From positions 1 to 53,492 of the forward strand of contig JAFYYW010000002.1 of assembly GCA_017548985.1 (NCBI GenBank): a stretch of 53,492 nt of DNA, in the 5' to 3' direction. Below, piece after piece: positions 8,610 to 18,700 of the stretch (its first letter is position 1; each line of letters begins with the position of its first letter). A program made the translations under genes and the position numbers. The notes beneath the pieces are model-generated. The model had not been told where the DNA came from. It did no database searches and saw only the letters and a program-made list of their open reading frames with translations. Source of the DNA: Bacteroidales bacterium (GTDB lineage: Bacteria > Bacteroidota > Bacteroidia > Bacteroidales > UBA932).

Positions 8610-11600
8610 ATGCCTACTTTCAATAATAAGGAAAACAAGGTAAAGAGCAATTTCTCCAGGATCAGCATCTCCCTGGCCTCACCCGAGGATATCAGCGCGA
8701 GGTCATGCGGAGAGGTCTTGAAGCCGGAGACCGTCAATTACAGGACATACAAGCCTGAGCGTGACGGTCTGTTCTGCGAGAAGATCTTCGGACCTACCAA
8801 GGACTACGAGTGCTACTGCGGGAAATACAAGAGGATCCGCTACCGCGGAATTGTCTGCGACAGGTGCGGTGTCGAAGTCACCGAGAAGAAGGTCCGTAGG
8901 GAAAGGATGGGACATATATCCCTCACCGTTCCCGTGGCCCACATCTGGTACTTCAAGTCCGCTCCCAACAAGATCTCCGCGCTTCTCGGACTTCCTGCCA
9001 AAAGACTCGAATCCGTTATCTACTACGAGAAGTACATCGTCGTCAATCCTGGTCAGACCGGTATCGAGAAGATGGAGCTTCTTTCAGAGGATGAATATCT
9101 CGACCAGCTCGCCAAGTTCCCCGACAACAATAACTTGCCTGACGGGGATCCCGACAAGTTCGTGGCCAAGATGGGTGCCGAGGGCATCTATGACCTGCTG
9201 AAGCAGATCGATGTCGTCGAGCTCTCCAAAGAGCTGCGCCAGAGCATGTTCACTGAGACTTCCCAGCAGAGGAAGACTGAGATCCTGAAGAGGCTCAGCG
9301 TCGTCAAGTGGTTCCTCGAGTCAAAGGACATCAACCGTCCGGAATGGATGATCATGAAGGTCATCCCCGTCATTCCGCCGGATCTCCGTCCTCTCGTTCC
9401 CCTCGATGGCGGCCGTTTCGCCACCACCGACCTCAACGACCTGTACCGCAGGGTGATCATCAGGAACAACCGTCTTAAGAAGCTCATCGAGATCAAGGCT
9501 CCAGAGGTGATTCTCCGCAACGAGAAGCGTATGCTCCAGGAAGCTGTCGACTCTCTGTTCGACAACTCCAAGAAGTCCAGCGCTGTCAAGAGTGAGACCA
9601 ACAGGGCTCTCAAGTCCCTGTCCGACTCCCTCAAAGGCAAGCAGGGCCGCTTCCGCCAGAACCTCCTCGGAAAGCGTGTCGACTACTCAGCCCGTTCGGT
9701 TATCGTCGTCGGACCTGAGCTCAACATGCATGAGTGCGGTCTTCCGAAATTCATGGCCGCTGAGCTCTACAAGCCGTTCATCATCCGCAAGCTGATCGAG
9801 CGCGGAATAGTCAAGACTGTCAAGTCAGCCAAAAAGATCGTCGACAGGAAGGATCCCGTTATCTGGGACATCCTCGAGAACGTGATGAAGGGCCATCCGG
9901 TTCTCCTGAACCGCGCTCCGACCCTCCACAGGCTCGGTATCCAGGCCTTCCAGCCCAGGATGATCGAGGGCAAGGCCATCCAGCTGCACCCTCTGGCCTG
10001 TACCGCGTTCAACGCCGACTTCGATGGTGACCAGATGGCTGTCCACCTCCCGCTCGGCAACGCCGCCATCATGGAGGCCCAGCTGCTGATGCTCGGATCC
10101 CAGAACATCCTCAACCCCGCCAACGGAAGTCCTATCACCGTCCCTTCACAGGACATGGTTCTTGGTCTGTACTACATCACCAAGATCAGGCCCGGTGCCA
10201 AGGGCGAGGGAATGAACTTCTACGGTCCTGAGGAAGTCATCGTCGCCTTCAACGAGAAGGCTATCGACATGCACGCCAAGATCGGCGTCAGGCTCCCTGT
10301 GGACAAGCAGGATCCTTCAAAGGGAGAGCATCTGGTCCAGACGACAGCCGGAAGGATCATCGTCAACCAGTATGTCCCTGAAGAGGTTCCCTATGTCAAC
10401 GAGGTTCTCGGAAAGAAGCCGTTGCGTAAGATCATCACCGAAGTCATCAAGAGCACCGGTGTGACCCGTACGGCCCAGTTCCTCGACGACATCAAGAACC
10501 TCGGTTACGACCAGGCTTTCCGCGCGGGTATATCCTTCAACCTCGGAGATGTCATCATCCCTCAGGAGAAGGCGAACCTCATCGAGCAGGGTTACAAGCA
10601 GGTCGAGGAAGTCAAGAGCAACTACGCTATGGGTTTCATCACCAACAACGAGCGTTACAACAAGGTTATCGACCTCTGGACTTCAATCGACAACAGGCTC
10701 ACCGGCATCGTTGAGAAACAGATTTCCGCGGACCAGCAGGGCTTCAACCCGGTCTACATGATGCTGGATTCCGGAGCCCGTGGTTCAACCCAGCAGATCA
10801 AGCAGCTCTGCGGAATGCGAGGCCTTATGGCTAAGCCGCAGAAGTCCGGAGCCGCCGGAGCTGAGATTATCGAGAACCCGATCATCTCCAACCTCAAGGA
10901 GGGAATGACGGTGCTCGAGTACTTCATCTCCACCCACGGTGCCCGTAAGGGTCTGGCTGATACCGCCCTCAAGACCGCTGACGCGGGTTACCTCACCCGC
11001 CGTCTTGTTGACGTCTCCCACGATGTCATCATCACGGAAGAGGACTGCGGCACTCTCAGGGGCCTTATCGCCACAGCCATCAAGAACAAGGATGAGATCG
11101 TCGAGTCCCTCGGTGAGAGGATTCTCGGACGTACCTCTGTCCATGATATCTTCAACCCTCTGACAGGTGAGCTCATCATCAAGGCCGGCGAGGAGATCCG
11201 CGAGGACACCGCCTCCTTGATCGACTCACTCCCCATCGAGCAGGTCGAGATCCGTTCCGTCCTCACTTGCGAGTCCCGCAAGGGAGTCTGCGCCAAGTGC
11301 TACGGACGTAACCTCGCGACCAGCAGGATGGTTGAGAAGGGTGAGGTTGTCGGTGTCATCGCCGCCCAGTCCATCGGTGAGCCTGGCACGCAGCTGACTC
11401 TGCGTACCTTCCACGTCGGTGGTACGGCTTCCAGCACCGCGGCCGATTCCTCAATCGAGTCCAAATACGACGGTAAGCTCGTGTTCGAGGAGCTCAGGAC
11501 TATCCAGAAGGTCGGAGACGAAGGTGAGATTCAGGACATCGTCGTCAGCCGTATGACCGAGGTCAGCATCATAGACGAGAACACAGGAATCACCTATTCC

Positions 11601-12860
11601 CACTATGATGTACCTTACGGCTCAAGGCTCTACTTCAAGGATGGTGACAAGATCAAGAAGGGCGACCTCCTTTGCGAATGGGATCCCTACAACGCCACGA
11701 CCATCGTCGAGACTGCCGGTAAGGTCCAGTACGACAACCTGATCGACGGCGTGACCTACCGCGAGGAGATCTCCGACGTCTTGGCTGTCAACAAGGACAA
11801 GGTCATCATCGAGGGCAAGGACAAGACCCGCAACCCGTCCATCATCATTGTCGACGCTGAGGGCAACCAGGTCAGGCAGTACAACCTGCCGGTCGGCGCC
11901 CACATCCTGCCGAACAACGGTGATGATGTAAAGGTCGGTGATGTGATCATCAAGATCCCTCGCGCCATCGGTAAGTCAAGCGATATCACCGGTGGTCTGC
12001 CAAGGGTCACCGAGCTCTTCGAGGCCAGGACCCCTTCGGCCCCCGCGATCCTTTCCGAGATCAACGGAGAGGTTCTCATGGGCAAGGTCAAGAGGGGCAA
12101 CCGCGAGATCATTGTCAAGAACAAGGCTGGTGTCGAGAAGCACTATCTCGTGCCCACATCCAAGCAGATTCTCGTTCAGGAGAACGACTACGTCAAGGCC
12201 GGCAGCAAGCTGTCTGACGGAGGCACCTCTCCTACCGACATCCTCAATATCCTCGGACCTGTCAAGGCTCAGGACTACATTGTCAACGAGGTCCAGGCGG
12301 TTTACCGTCTGCAGGGTGTGAAGATCAACGACAAGCATTTCGAGATCATTGTCAGGCAGATGATGCGCAAGGTCCAGATCACGGATCCCGGCGACACCGA
12401 GTTCCTCCAGGAGGAGCTTGTCGACAAGTGGGAGTTCATGGACACCAACGACAAGATCTTCGGAAAGTCCTTCGTGCTTGACCCGGGCGACAGCCAGAGG
12501 TTCATGCAGGGCGACATCGTCGATGCCCGCGACTTGAGGAACGAGAACGCTTCCCTCGAACGTCAGGGTCTGAAGATGATGACTGCCCGCGAGGCGAAAC
12601 CCGCCACCTCGAAGCTTGTGCTCCAGGGTATCACCAGGGCCGCTCTCCGCACCAACAGTTTCATTTCCGCCGCATCCTTCCAGGAGACCACGAAGGTGCT
12701 CAGCGAGGCCGCCATCCGTGGCCGCGTCGACAACCTCGAAGGCCTGAAGGAGAACGTCATCTGCGGTCATCTCATTCCGGCCGGTACTGGCCAGAAGGAG
12801 TTCCAGGATATCCTGGTCGGCCGTAAGGACGAATATGAGGCAGAGATGAGCGAGCTCTAA
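8610..12860 (+). CDS. rpoC: DNA-directed RNA polymerase subunit beta'
   Basis: RpoC, 1416 residues. The N-terminal zinc site uses C68, C70, C83 and C86. The catalytic magnesium motif [12 protein letters not shown] begins at residue 468, giving D470, D472 and D474. The second zinc cluster is in the [17 protein letters not shown] region, and the trigger-loop/bridge-helix parts are at normal positions. It starts 24 bases after rpoB. A strong terminator follows 36 bases after the stop and ends the housekeeping block. Confidence 0.98.
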   Translation: MPTFNNKENKVKSNFSRISISLASPEDISARSCGEVLKPETVNYRTYKPERDGLFCEKIFGPTKDYECYCGKYKRIRYRGIVCDRCGVEVTEKKVRRERMGHISLTVPVAHIWYFKSAPNKISALLGLPAKRLESVIYYEKYIVVNPGQTGIEKMELLSEDEYLDQLAKFPDNNNLPDGDPDKFVAKMGAEGIYDLLKQIDVVELSKELRQSMFTETSQQRKTEILKRLSVVKWFLESKDINRPEWMIMKVIPVIPPDLRPLVPLDGGRFATTDLNDLYRRVIIRNNRLKKLIEIKAPEVILRNEKRMLQEAVDSLFDNSKKSSAVKSETNRALKSLSDSLKGKQGRFRQNLLGKRVDYSARSVIVVGPELNMHECGLPKFMAAELYKPFIIRKLIERGIVKTVKSAKKIVDRKDPVIWDILENVMKGHPVLLNRAPTLHRLGIQAFQPRMIEGKAIQLHPLACTAFNADFDGDQMAVHLPLGNAAIMEAQLLMLGSQNILNPANGSPITVPSQDMVLGLYYITKIRPGAKGEGMNFYGPEEVIVAFNEKAIDMHAKIGVRLPVDKQDPSKGEHLVQTTAGRIIVNQYVPEEVPYVNEVLGKKPLRKIITEVIKSTGVTRTAQFLDDIKNLGYDQAFRAGISFNLGDVIIPQEKANLIEQGYKQVEEVKSNYAMGFITNNERYNKVIDLWTSIDNRLTGIVEKQISADQQGFNPVYMMLDSGARGSTQQIKQLCGMRGLMAKPQKSGAAGAEIIENPIISNLKEGMTVLEYFISTHGARKGLADTALKTADAGYLTRRLVDVSHDVIITEEDCGTLRGLIATAIKNKDEIVESLGERILGRTSVHDIFNPLTGELIIKAGEEIREDTASLIDSLPIEQVEIRSVLTCESRKGVCAKCYGRNLATSRMVEKGEVVGVIAAQSIGEPGTQLTLRTFHVGGTASSTAADSSIESKYDGKLVFEELRTIQKVGDEGEIQDIVVSRMTEVSIIDENTGITYSHYDVPYGSRLYFKDGDKIKKGDLLCEWDPYNATTIVETAGKVQYDNLIDGVTYREEISDVLAVNKDKVIIEGKDKTRNPSIIIVDAEGNQVRQYNLPVGAHILPNNGDDVKVGDVIIKIPRAIGKSSDITGGLPRVTELFEARTPSAPAILSEINGEVLMGKVKRGNREIIVKNKAGVEKHYLVPTSKQILVQENDYVKAGSKLSDGGTSPTDILNILGPVKAQDYIVNEVQAVYRLQGVKINDKHFEIIVRQMMRKVQITDPGDTEFLQEELVDKWEFMDTNDKIFGKSFVLDPGDSQRFMQGDIVDARDLRNENASLERQGLKMMTAREAKPATSKLVLQGITRAALRTNSFISAASFQETTKVLSEAAIRGRVDNLEGLKENVICGHLIPAGTGQKEFQDILVGRKDEYEAEMSEL

Positions 12861-12896
12861 TGGCCGTTCGCTGAAGAAAAACGGCGTTTCATTGAA

Positions 12897-12933
12897 AAGG
12901 CTATGAGCGGAAACGCTCATGGCCTTATTTTTA
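12897..12933 (+). terminator. Rho-independent terminator after rpoC
   Basis: A 13-bp stem runs from 12897-12909 to 12914-12926, with a GAAA tetraloop and one T-G pair. ATTTTT follows. A smaller hairpin, GCCGTT with AACGGC, lies just upstream at 12863-12885. Confidence 0.88.
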
Positions 12934-12961
12934 TATGAGTTTTGATTGTAAGACCATATAT

Positions 12962-13378
12962 ATGAAAAAAATAATTATTATCGCGATAGCGTTGCTCGCG
13001 TGCCTGTCTGTCTCAGCCCAGGACAACGGCGCTACCTCGGAGAAGAAGGACAAGAGGAATCTTGTCGTCAAGGAATGGAACGTCAACACCAGGGGAAACA
13101 GAGTTCTGGACCATTTGACCACTTACTCCCCTGATGGGAAAAAAATAGAGGAAACCGAGTACGACTCATTCGGGAAGCAGAGATGGCGCAAGCGTTTTGA
13201 GTGGGGCCCTAACCTCCAGATGACCCGTGAGCTGCTCTACGACGAGCGCAACCGACTCGTGAACTACAAGAAGTTCGAGTACAATGAGTTCGGGAGAAAG
13301 AAAATCCAGTACACCTACGATCCTAAAGGAAAACTGATATCCACAAAGACTTATGAGTATATAACCCAAGATGCCTGA
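12962..13378 (+). CDS. Small secreted protein with YD/RHS-like repeats
   Basis: A 138-residue protein with a clear Sec signal peptide (MKKIIIIAIALLACLSVSAQ). The mature part is made of short units of the form YxxDGKxIxxTxYD, for example TYSPDGKKIEETEYD, FEYNEFGRKKIQYTYD and PKGKLISTKTYEY. These resemble YD-type beta repeats. The ATG at 12962 was chosen because it begins the signal peptide; an upstream in-frame start at 12935 would bury it. Its last 8 bases overlap the VTC gene, which suggests translational coupling, so it probably works in the same envelope system. No function can be named. Confidence 0.8.
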   Translation: MKKIIIIAIALLACLSVSAQDNGATSEKKDKRNLVVKEWNVNTRGNRVLDHLTTYSPDGKKIEETEYDSFGKQRWRKRFEWGPNLQMTRELLYDERNRLVNYKKFEYNEFGRKKIQYTYDPKGKLISTKTYEYITQDA

Positions 13379-14144
13379 AGCCCTTCATAGTTTCCAGCCG
13401 ATATTCCTCGGGGAGATGGACTCCATCAAACTGATGAACCGCTTGGACACCAAATACCTTACGGATGAGGCCACCCTCTCCAAGGTACTTGATGCCGCCG
13501 CGACGGCAGGATACCGGGCCCTGGAGACCGAAGGGGCACAAATAAGTCCTTATAACTCAATATATTACGACACCAATGATTTAAAGACATTCCTGAACCA
13601 CCGCAACCGCCGGCTCAACCGCCAGAAAGTCAGGACCAGGATATATGTCAACTCCTCCGACACCTATTTGGAGATAAAACGTAAGAACAACAAGGGACGC
13701 ACGAAGAAAAAAAGATTGCCCATCCCCTCGGAGGAATTGGAGGATTTCTCCTACGACAAAAAAGCGACCGCTTTCCTGTCGGAACACTCCATGTTCACAA
13801 TAGGCCAGCTATCCCCCGTCCTTTCCACGGCCTTCGACCGGATCACCTTGGTCAACCCAGCTAAAACAGAGCGGATCACCATAGACACCAATCTGTATTT
13901 CAACAACTTCCGCACAGGAAGAAAAACCTCTCTGCTGGATACCGTGATCATCGAGATCAAGCAGGACGGAAGGGTTCGCAGCCAGATGAAAAAGATTCTT
14001 TTGGACCTTAGGGTCAAACCGGTAAAAGTCAGCAAATACTGCGTGGCGGTGACCCTGACGGACAATACGGTTAAGAGCGGACGCTTCAAGGAGAAGGTCC
14101 GCGCCATCGAGAAGATAATAAACAAAAAAATACAAGTGATATGA
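13371..14144 (+). CDS. VTC-domain polyphosphate-polymerase-type protein
   Basis: A 257-residue VTC-domain protein of the triphosphate tunnel metalloenzyme superfamily. In yeast Vtc4 this domain makes polyphosphate from ATP. Visible family signatures are the basic-acidic RLDTKY at residues 24-29, YLEIKRKNNKGRTKKKR (tunnel-wall Glu and Lys), ITIDTNLYF and VIIEIKQDG. No signal peptide is present, so the domain is cytosolic. It overlaps the gene before it by 8 bases and the DUF4956 gene after it by 4 (ATGA). VTC plus DUF4956 is a recurring bacterial pair, often with CotH and Cthe_2159-type proteins. Polyphosphate synthesis is inferred from the family. Confidence 0.88.
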   Translation: MPEALHSFQPIFLGEMDSIKLMNRLDTKYLTDEATLSKVLDAAATAGYRALETEGAQISPYNSIYYDTNDLKTFLNHRNRRLNRQKVRTRIYVNSSDTYLEIKRKNNKGRTKKKRLPIPSEELEDFSYDKKATAFLSEHSMFTIGQLSPVLSTAFDRITLVNPAKTERITIDTNLYFNNFRTGRKTSLLDTVIIEIKQDGRVRSQMKKILLDLRVKPVKVSKYCVAVTLTDNTVKSGRFKEKVRAIEKIINKKIQVI

Positions 14145-14908
14145 TCTCAATGCAAGACCTGGGTGAATATACCCTCGCGGATGAGGACATCATCGATGTC
14201 CAGTCAATCACGGACGCTATGATGACCACATGCCAAAGCATCACAGAGTTGGCTATCAGGTTCTTCCTCAACCTGGCGGTGTGCTGGATCCTGATCCAGT
14301 TCTTCTATTACCGGAAGAGCCGCCGGCGCGACTATTACTTCACCTTCATGGTGTTCTCCTCGGCGATGCTCATGCTACTCTACATGATGGGCAATGTGGA
14401 GGTAGGAATCGGCCTGACCCTCGGGCTTTTCGCGATATTCGGAATAATCCGGTACCGCACTGAGACAGTCCCGATCAGGGAGATGACATATCTCTTCGTC
14501 ATCATCGCCCTCGCCGCCATGAACGGTCTGGCTCCGGTCTACAAACTCACGGGAGCCGTCACGGATCACGCCCGCTATGAGCTATCCTCAGGGACACTGG
14601 CTGTCATGCTTATCTCTAACGCGTTGGTTGTTTGCCTGATCTGGGTGCTTGAGAGTCCCAAACTCCTTAAACACACATCCACAAAGCTTGTCCTTTACGA
14701 CAAGATCGAGCTGATAGTCCCGGAGCGTCGGGCAGAACTGGTAGAGGACCTTGAGAAGAGAATCGGGATCAAAATAGACAACCTTGAGATCGGTCACGTG
14801 GACTTCCTCAAGGACGCCGCATTCATCAAAGTTTACTACACCCTCGAAAAAGACCAGACAGCCACGATCGACACCCTCACAAGGGCCAAGGATTTCGTGG
14901 AACAGTGA
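14141..14908 (+). CDS. DUF4956 integral membrane protein
   Basis: A 255-residue membrane protein. Hydrophobic helices lie at about residues 34-54, 65-84, 86-104, 112-130 and 147-166. They are followed by a cytosolic domain of about 85 residues ending in FVEQ. The conserved DUF4956 stretch AIFGIIRYRTETVPIREMTY is between the third and fourth helices. The start ATG overlaps the VTC stop; an alternative ATG lies at 14150. The family is the usual partner of VTC-domain proteins. The likely role is a membrane component, perhaps a channel or anchor for polymer made by the VTC domain, but this is unproven. Confidence 0.88.
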   Translation: MISMQDLGEYTLADEDIIDVQSITDAMMTTCQSITELAIRFFLNLAVCWILIQFFYYRKSRRRDYYFTFMVFSSAMLMLLYMMGNVEVGIGLTLGLFAIFGIIRYRTETVPIREMTYLFVIIALAAMNGLAPVYKLTGAVTDHARYELSSGTLAVMLISNALVVCLIWVLESPKLLKHTSTKLVLYDKIELIVPERRAELVEDLEKRIGIKIDNLEIGHVDFLKDAAFIKVYYTLEKDQTATIDTLTRAKDFVEQ

Positions 14909-14912
14909 TGCC

Positions 14913-15710
14913 ATGAAAAAGAGATTGACCATACTCTGTGTCCTTTTGGCGGCAGCGACAGGATTGTCAAGAGCCCAGGGAACCGATAACGACTTGGAAA
15001 ACGATTTGGGGGCGAGAGTCTCCCTCACCGCGGACAAGAGGATAGTGAAAGGTTTCCACTGGACCGCTGACGGAGAAGCCCGTTTCGGAGACAACTTCAG
15101 CGACTTCGGACGCTACCAATTCGGGACAGGTTTGACCTACAAGATCAGCTCTTGGCTGAAAGTCGGTGCAGGATATATTTTAATTGAGGACAAAAACTCC
15201 TCGGGTGAGTGGAACCCGCGCCACAGAGTATATGGTGACGTTACTTTCAGCCACAAGACAGGGTATTGGAGGTTCTCTGTCAAGGAAAGGCTCCAGATGA
15301 CCCACAGGGACGTAGGCAACCCCTACCAGAAAACACCTAACCTGCTGACTCTCAAAAGCCGTTTTAAAGTGTCTTACGACGCGACACCGACACTCACGCC
15401 CTACGGCTATATAGAGCTCCGCAACGTGTTCAATGACCCGGCCTGCTCCGCGACGTGGAACACTTCCACACAGAAGTATTCCGACTACTCTTTCCTGGGG
15501 TACACGGACACCTACTTCAACCGTCTCCGAGGAGCCATAGGTGTGGATTGGAAATTGAATAGCGCGCATTCATTCGATTTTTTCATACTGTCAGACTATT
15601 GCCGGGACAAGAATATCGACACCAACAAGGAGGGAACAAAGCTGAAATCGCTCACCTACGATAAAACCCTCAGAATCAATATCGGAATAGGCTACACATT
15701 CAGTTTTTGA
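14913..15710 (+). CDS. DUF2490 outer-membrane beta-barrel-type protein
   Basis: A 265-residue protein with signal peptide MKKRLTILCVLLAAATGLSRAQ. The mature part alternates in the manner of outer-membrane beta strands, with many aromatic residues and a C-terminal strand ending in a phenylalanine (NIGIGYTFSF), a typical outer-membrane assembly signal. The FHWTADGEARFGDNFSDF and WNPRHRVYGDVTF parts match DUF2490. It starts 4 bases after the DUF4956 stop, so it is part of the same operon. In context it could be an outer-membrane exit or anchoring partner for the envelope system. Confidence 0.82.
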   Translation: MKKRLTILCVLLAAATGLSRAQGTDNDLENDLGARVSLTADKRIVKGFHWTADGEARFGDNFSDFGRYQFGTGLTYKISSWLKVGAGYILIEDKNSSGEWNPRHRVYGDVTFSHKTGYWRFSVKERLQMTHRDVGNPYQKTPNLLTLKSRFKVSYDATPTLTPYGYIELRNVFNDPACSATWNTSTQKYSDYSFLGYTDTYFNRLRGAIGVDWKLNSAHSFDFFILSDYCRDKNIDTNKEGTKLKSLTYDKTLRINIGIGYTFSF

Positions 15711-15720
15711 AAAAATATGC

Positions 15721-15728
15721 TATCTTTG
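15721..15728 (+). promoter_or_regulatory. Bacteroidota -7 promoter element
   Basis: TATCTTTG matches TAnnTTTG exactly, 46 bases before the lipoprotein start. No good TTTG lies about 20 bases upstream; the nearest is 11 bases away. The spacing is therefore off, and the lipoprotein could also be read from the preceding operon. Confidence 0.45.
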
Positions 15729-15737
15729 GATCCGATG

Positions 15738-15764
15738 CCTCACGCCTTAATGTCTGGCGTGGGG
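15738..15764 (+). promoter_or_regulatory. Leader hairpin before the Ig-repeat lipoprotein
   Basis: A 9-bp stem, CCTCACGCC (15738-15746) with GGCGTGGGG (15756-15764), has a 9-base loop and includes one T-G pair. There is no T-run, so it is more likely an mRNA leader structure than a terminator. Confidence 0.4.
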
Positions 15765-15774
15765 AATCAGATTT

Positions 15775-18700
15775 ATGAGACGTTCCGAACGGTTGTTTTT
15801 CATCGCTTTTATAACATCTCTAACCTTTATGGTCGGAGGTTGCTCCAGTGATGAGATAACTATCATCGACGATCAGATAGAGCAAGAGCAAGGTGAGGAA
15901 ATACCCCCCGAACCCTCTGATCCCGGGCTTTCCTGGAGCGCCGATTCGGTAAAGGTAGTGTACGGCTCTGAATATGCCTTCCCTACACTTTCCAACCCCA
16001 ATAAAGTTGATGTCAACTATTCCTCTACTGACGAGGATGTGGCCACCATATCCCAAGCGGGAGAGATCTCCATCATAGCCTCGGGAGCCGCGACTATCAT
16101 CGCCACCTCATCCGGGACAGACAAATTTATGGCCGGCAGCGCCTCCTACACTTTGACTGTTGAAAAAGCCGACCCTGACCTTCGGTGGTCTGAAGATAGT
16201 TGCGCCGTGGTTTATGGTAAAGAAGTCACCTTACCCGTTCTGGATAATCCAAACAACCTGGAAATCAAATGGTTCTCAAGCGATGAGACCATCGCCGCCA
16301 TATCAGAGGATGGAGAAGTCACCATCCTCGGGGCAGGCTCCGCCATCATTTCCGCCAGCTCTGAAGAAACCGGAGGGTACAACGCCTGTGAGGTGTCGTA
16401 CAAGTTGACCGTGGAGAAGGCGCCCAGTGGATTGGAGTTATCCGGATCGAATGTCAACGCCGTAATTGGTCAGGAAAAGATAGATTTGCCGAGTCTGTCT
16501 AATCCCAATAAACTGGAAATCAAATGGTTCTCAAGTGACGAGACAGTGGCTGTCGTGTCTGGTAATGGAGAGGTCACCATTGTCGGGGCTGGAGTCACAA
16601 TCATATCCGCCAACTCAGCGGAGACTGAAGGTTATGAGGCCGGAAGCGTATCTTACATGCTTTCTGTCGGTAAAAACACATGCGAGATAAACTGGCCATC
16701 CACCGTCTGTAATGCCAAGATCGGAGAGGAGAATTCATTCCCCTCGTTGAATAACCCGGCTGGACAGAAGATCTCATATTCATCAAGTGATGACACTGTC
16801 GCGAGCGTATCTCCCGACGGAGTCGTGATTCTCCGTTCCCCAGGATCGGTCACAATCACCGCCACAGCCCTTGAAAACGACACACACTTGGGAGGAAGCG
16901 CCTTTTACACACTTAAAGTGGCGGCACAGGACATCAGGCTCAAGGATCCGGGACTGTCTTGGGCGGTGGATAAGTTCGAGGCCACATATGATAGTTCTCC
17001 AGAGTTCCCGAAAATATCCAATCCCAACAACCTGAGTGTCACATATTCCTCATCATCTCCTGATGTGGCTTATATATTCTCCAACGGCAACATACTTATC
17101 AGAGGAATAGGAACCACCACAATAACAGCCTCTTCCAAGTCCAACGGAACATTCGCGGCAGGAAGTGTCTCCTACATCCTTTCTGTCGTCAAGGCCGTTC
17201 CGGAATTATCTTGGACTGAAGAGACCTGCAAGGTTACAATTGGCGCCGACAATTCTTTCCCCACCCTTAAGAATCCGGACCGCATGGTGATCAGCTACAC
17301 CTCATCAAACCCTACGGTAGCCACCATATCATCCGACGGCGTCATCTCCCTTATATCCTCCGGAACGACGACCATTATGGCCTCGACGGAGACTTCAAAT
17401 TATTATGAGGCGACCACCGCGGCATTTACCATGGAAGTAGATAAAGCCCAACCTCCTTTGGCCTGGTCAGCGAATTCCTGCGAGGCGATCTTGACCATGG
17501 ACAACTCTTTCCCCTCTCTGGACAATCCCCTTGGGGTTAGCATAACTTACTCATCTTCAAACCCTTCAGTGGCGACCATAAGCCAGGATGGCTCAGTCAC
17601 AATCAAGGGGGCCGGCACCGCCACTATAAACGCCACATCTAAAGAGAACGACGATTACGCGTCACGCCTGGTCTCATATAAACTGTCAGTCAAGAAGATT
17701 CCCGTCAATTTGTCCTGGTCAGCGGATAACTGTTCAGTCGCATTGGACGAGAGCAACTCCTTCCCTATTCTTGACAACCCCTTAAATGTAGATATAATAT
17801 ATTCATCATCAAACACTTCCATAGCAAGAATATCAAATAGTGGCGAGATTATCCTTTTAAGCAACGGCACAACCGTAATTACCGCCAAGTTTGCCGGAGA
17901 CAATCTTCACGAGACAGCCACATCATCCTATACCCTTAAAGTATCCAGAACTTTCAGTGATGACGGTGTGGGGAATTACACCTTCGCCTCGACAGGAGAC
18001 CGGTCGTCCGACGATGATATCTCCAACACCAAATTCACCAGGATGATCACCATCACATTCAAAGAGGGAGGGGAAGCCGATGTGGCCGGTGATTATCACG
18101 AGATCGTCTCTGTGGACGGCAATAAAGTCACTGTCCGGAACACCCTTAATGACGAATTCATCGTCTATAAGCTTACCGGCTCCACCTCAAACGGCTATTT
18201 CAAGCTCTACAGCGAGAAGAAACAGGCCATCCTTCTGAGCGGAGTGAGTATCACAAACCAAAATGGAGCGGCCATTAACAACCAGAGCGACAAAAGGACT
18301 TTCGTTGTGATTGAAGGAAACAACACGTTGTCTGACAAGCCATTGGCGTCTTTCAATTCCGGAAATGAGGACATGAAGTCCGTCCTGTTCAGCGAAGGGC
18401 AGCTCGTATTCAGCGGAAGTGGTAATCTTACTGTCAATGCCGTGAACAAGGTCGGGAAGAGCGCTATCGTGTCAGACGACTACGTCCGTTTTATGGAAAG
18501 CCCGACAATCAAAGTCATTTCCCAAATAAACGCCGGACATGGTATCAAGGGGAAAGACTACATTCAGATATCCTCAGGGAAACTGGACATATCGACCGCG
18601 GCGGACTCGAAGAAGGGAATCTCATCTGATGATCATGTCCTGATTGAGGGAGGTGAGACCTCCATAAACGTCACCGGTGGTGTGGCGAGAGAGGATAATG

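Noticed and set aside
14784..14912. N-terminal extension of the DUF2490 gene
   Set aside because: It overlaps the DUF4956 gene and would hide a good signal peptide that begins at 14913.
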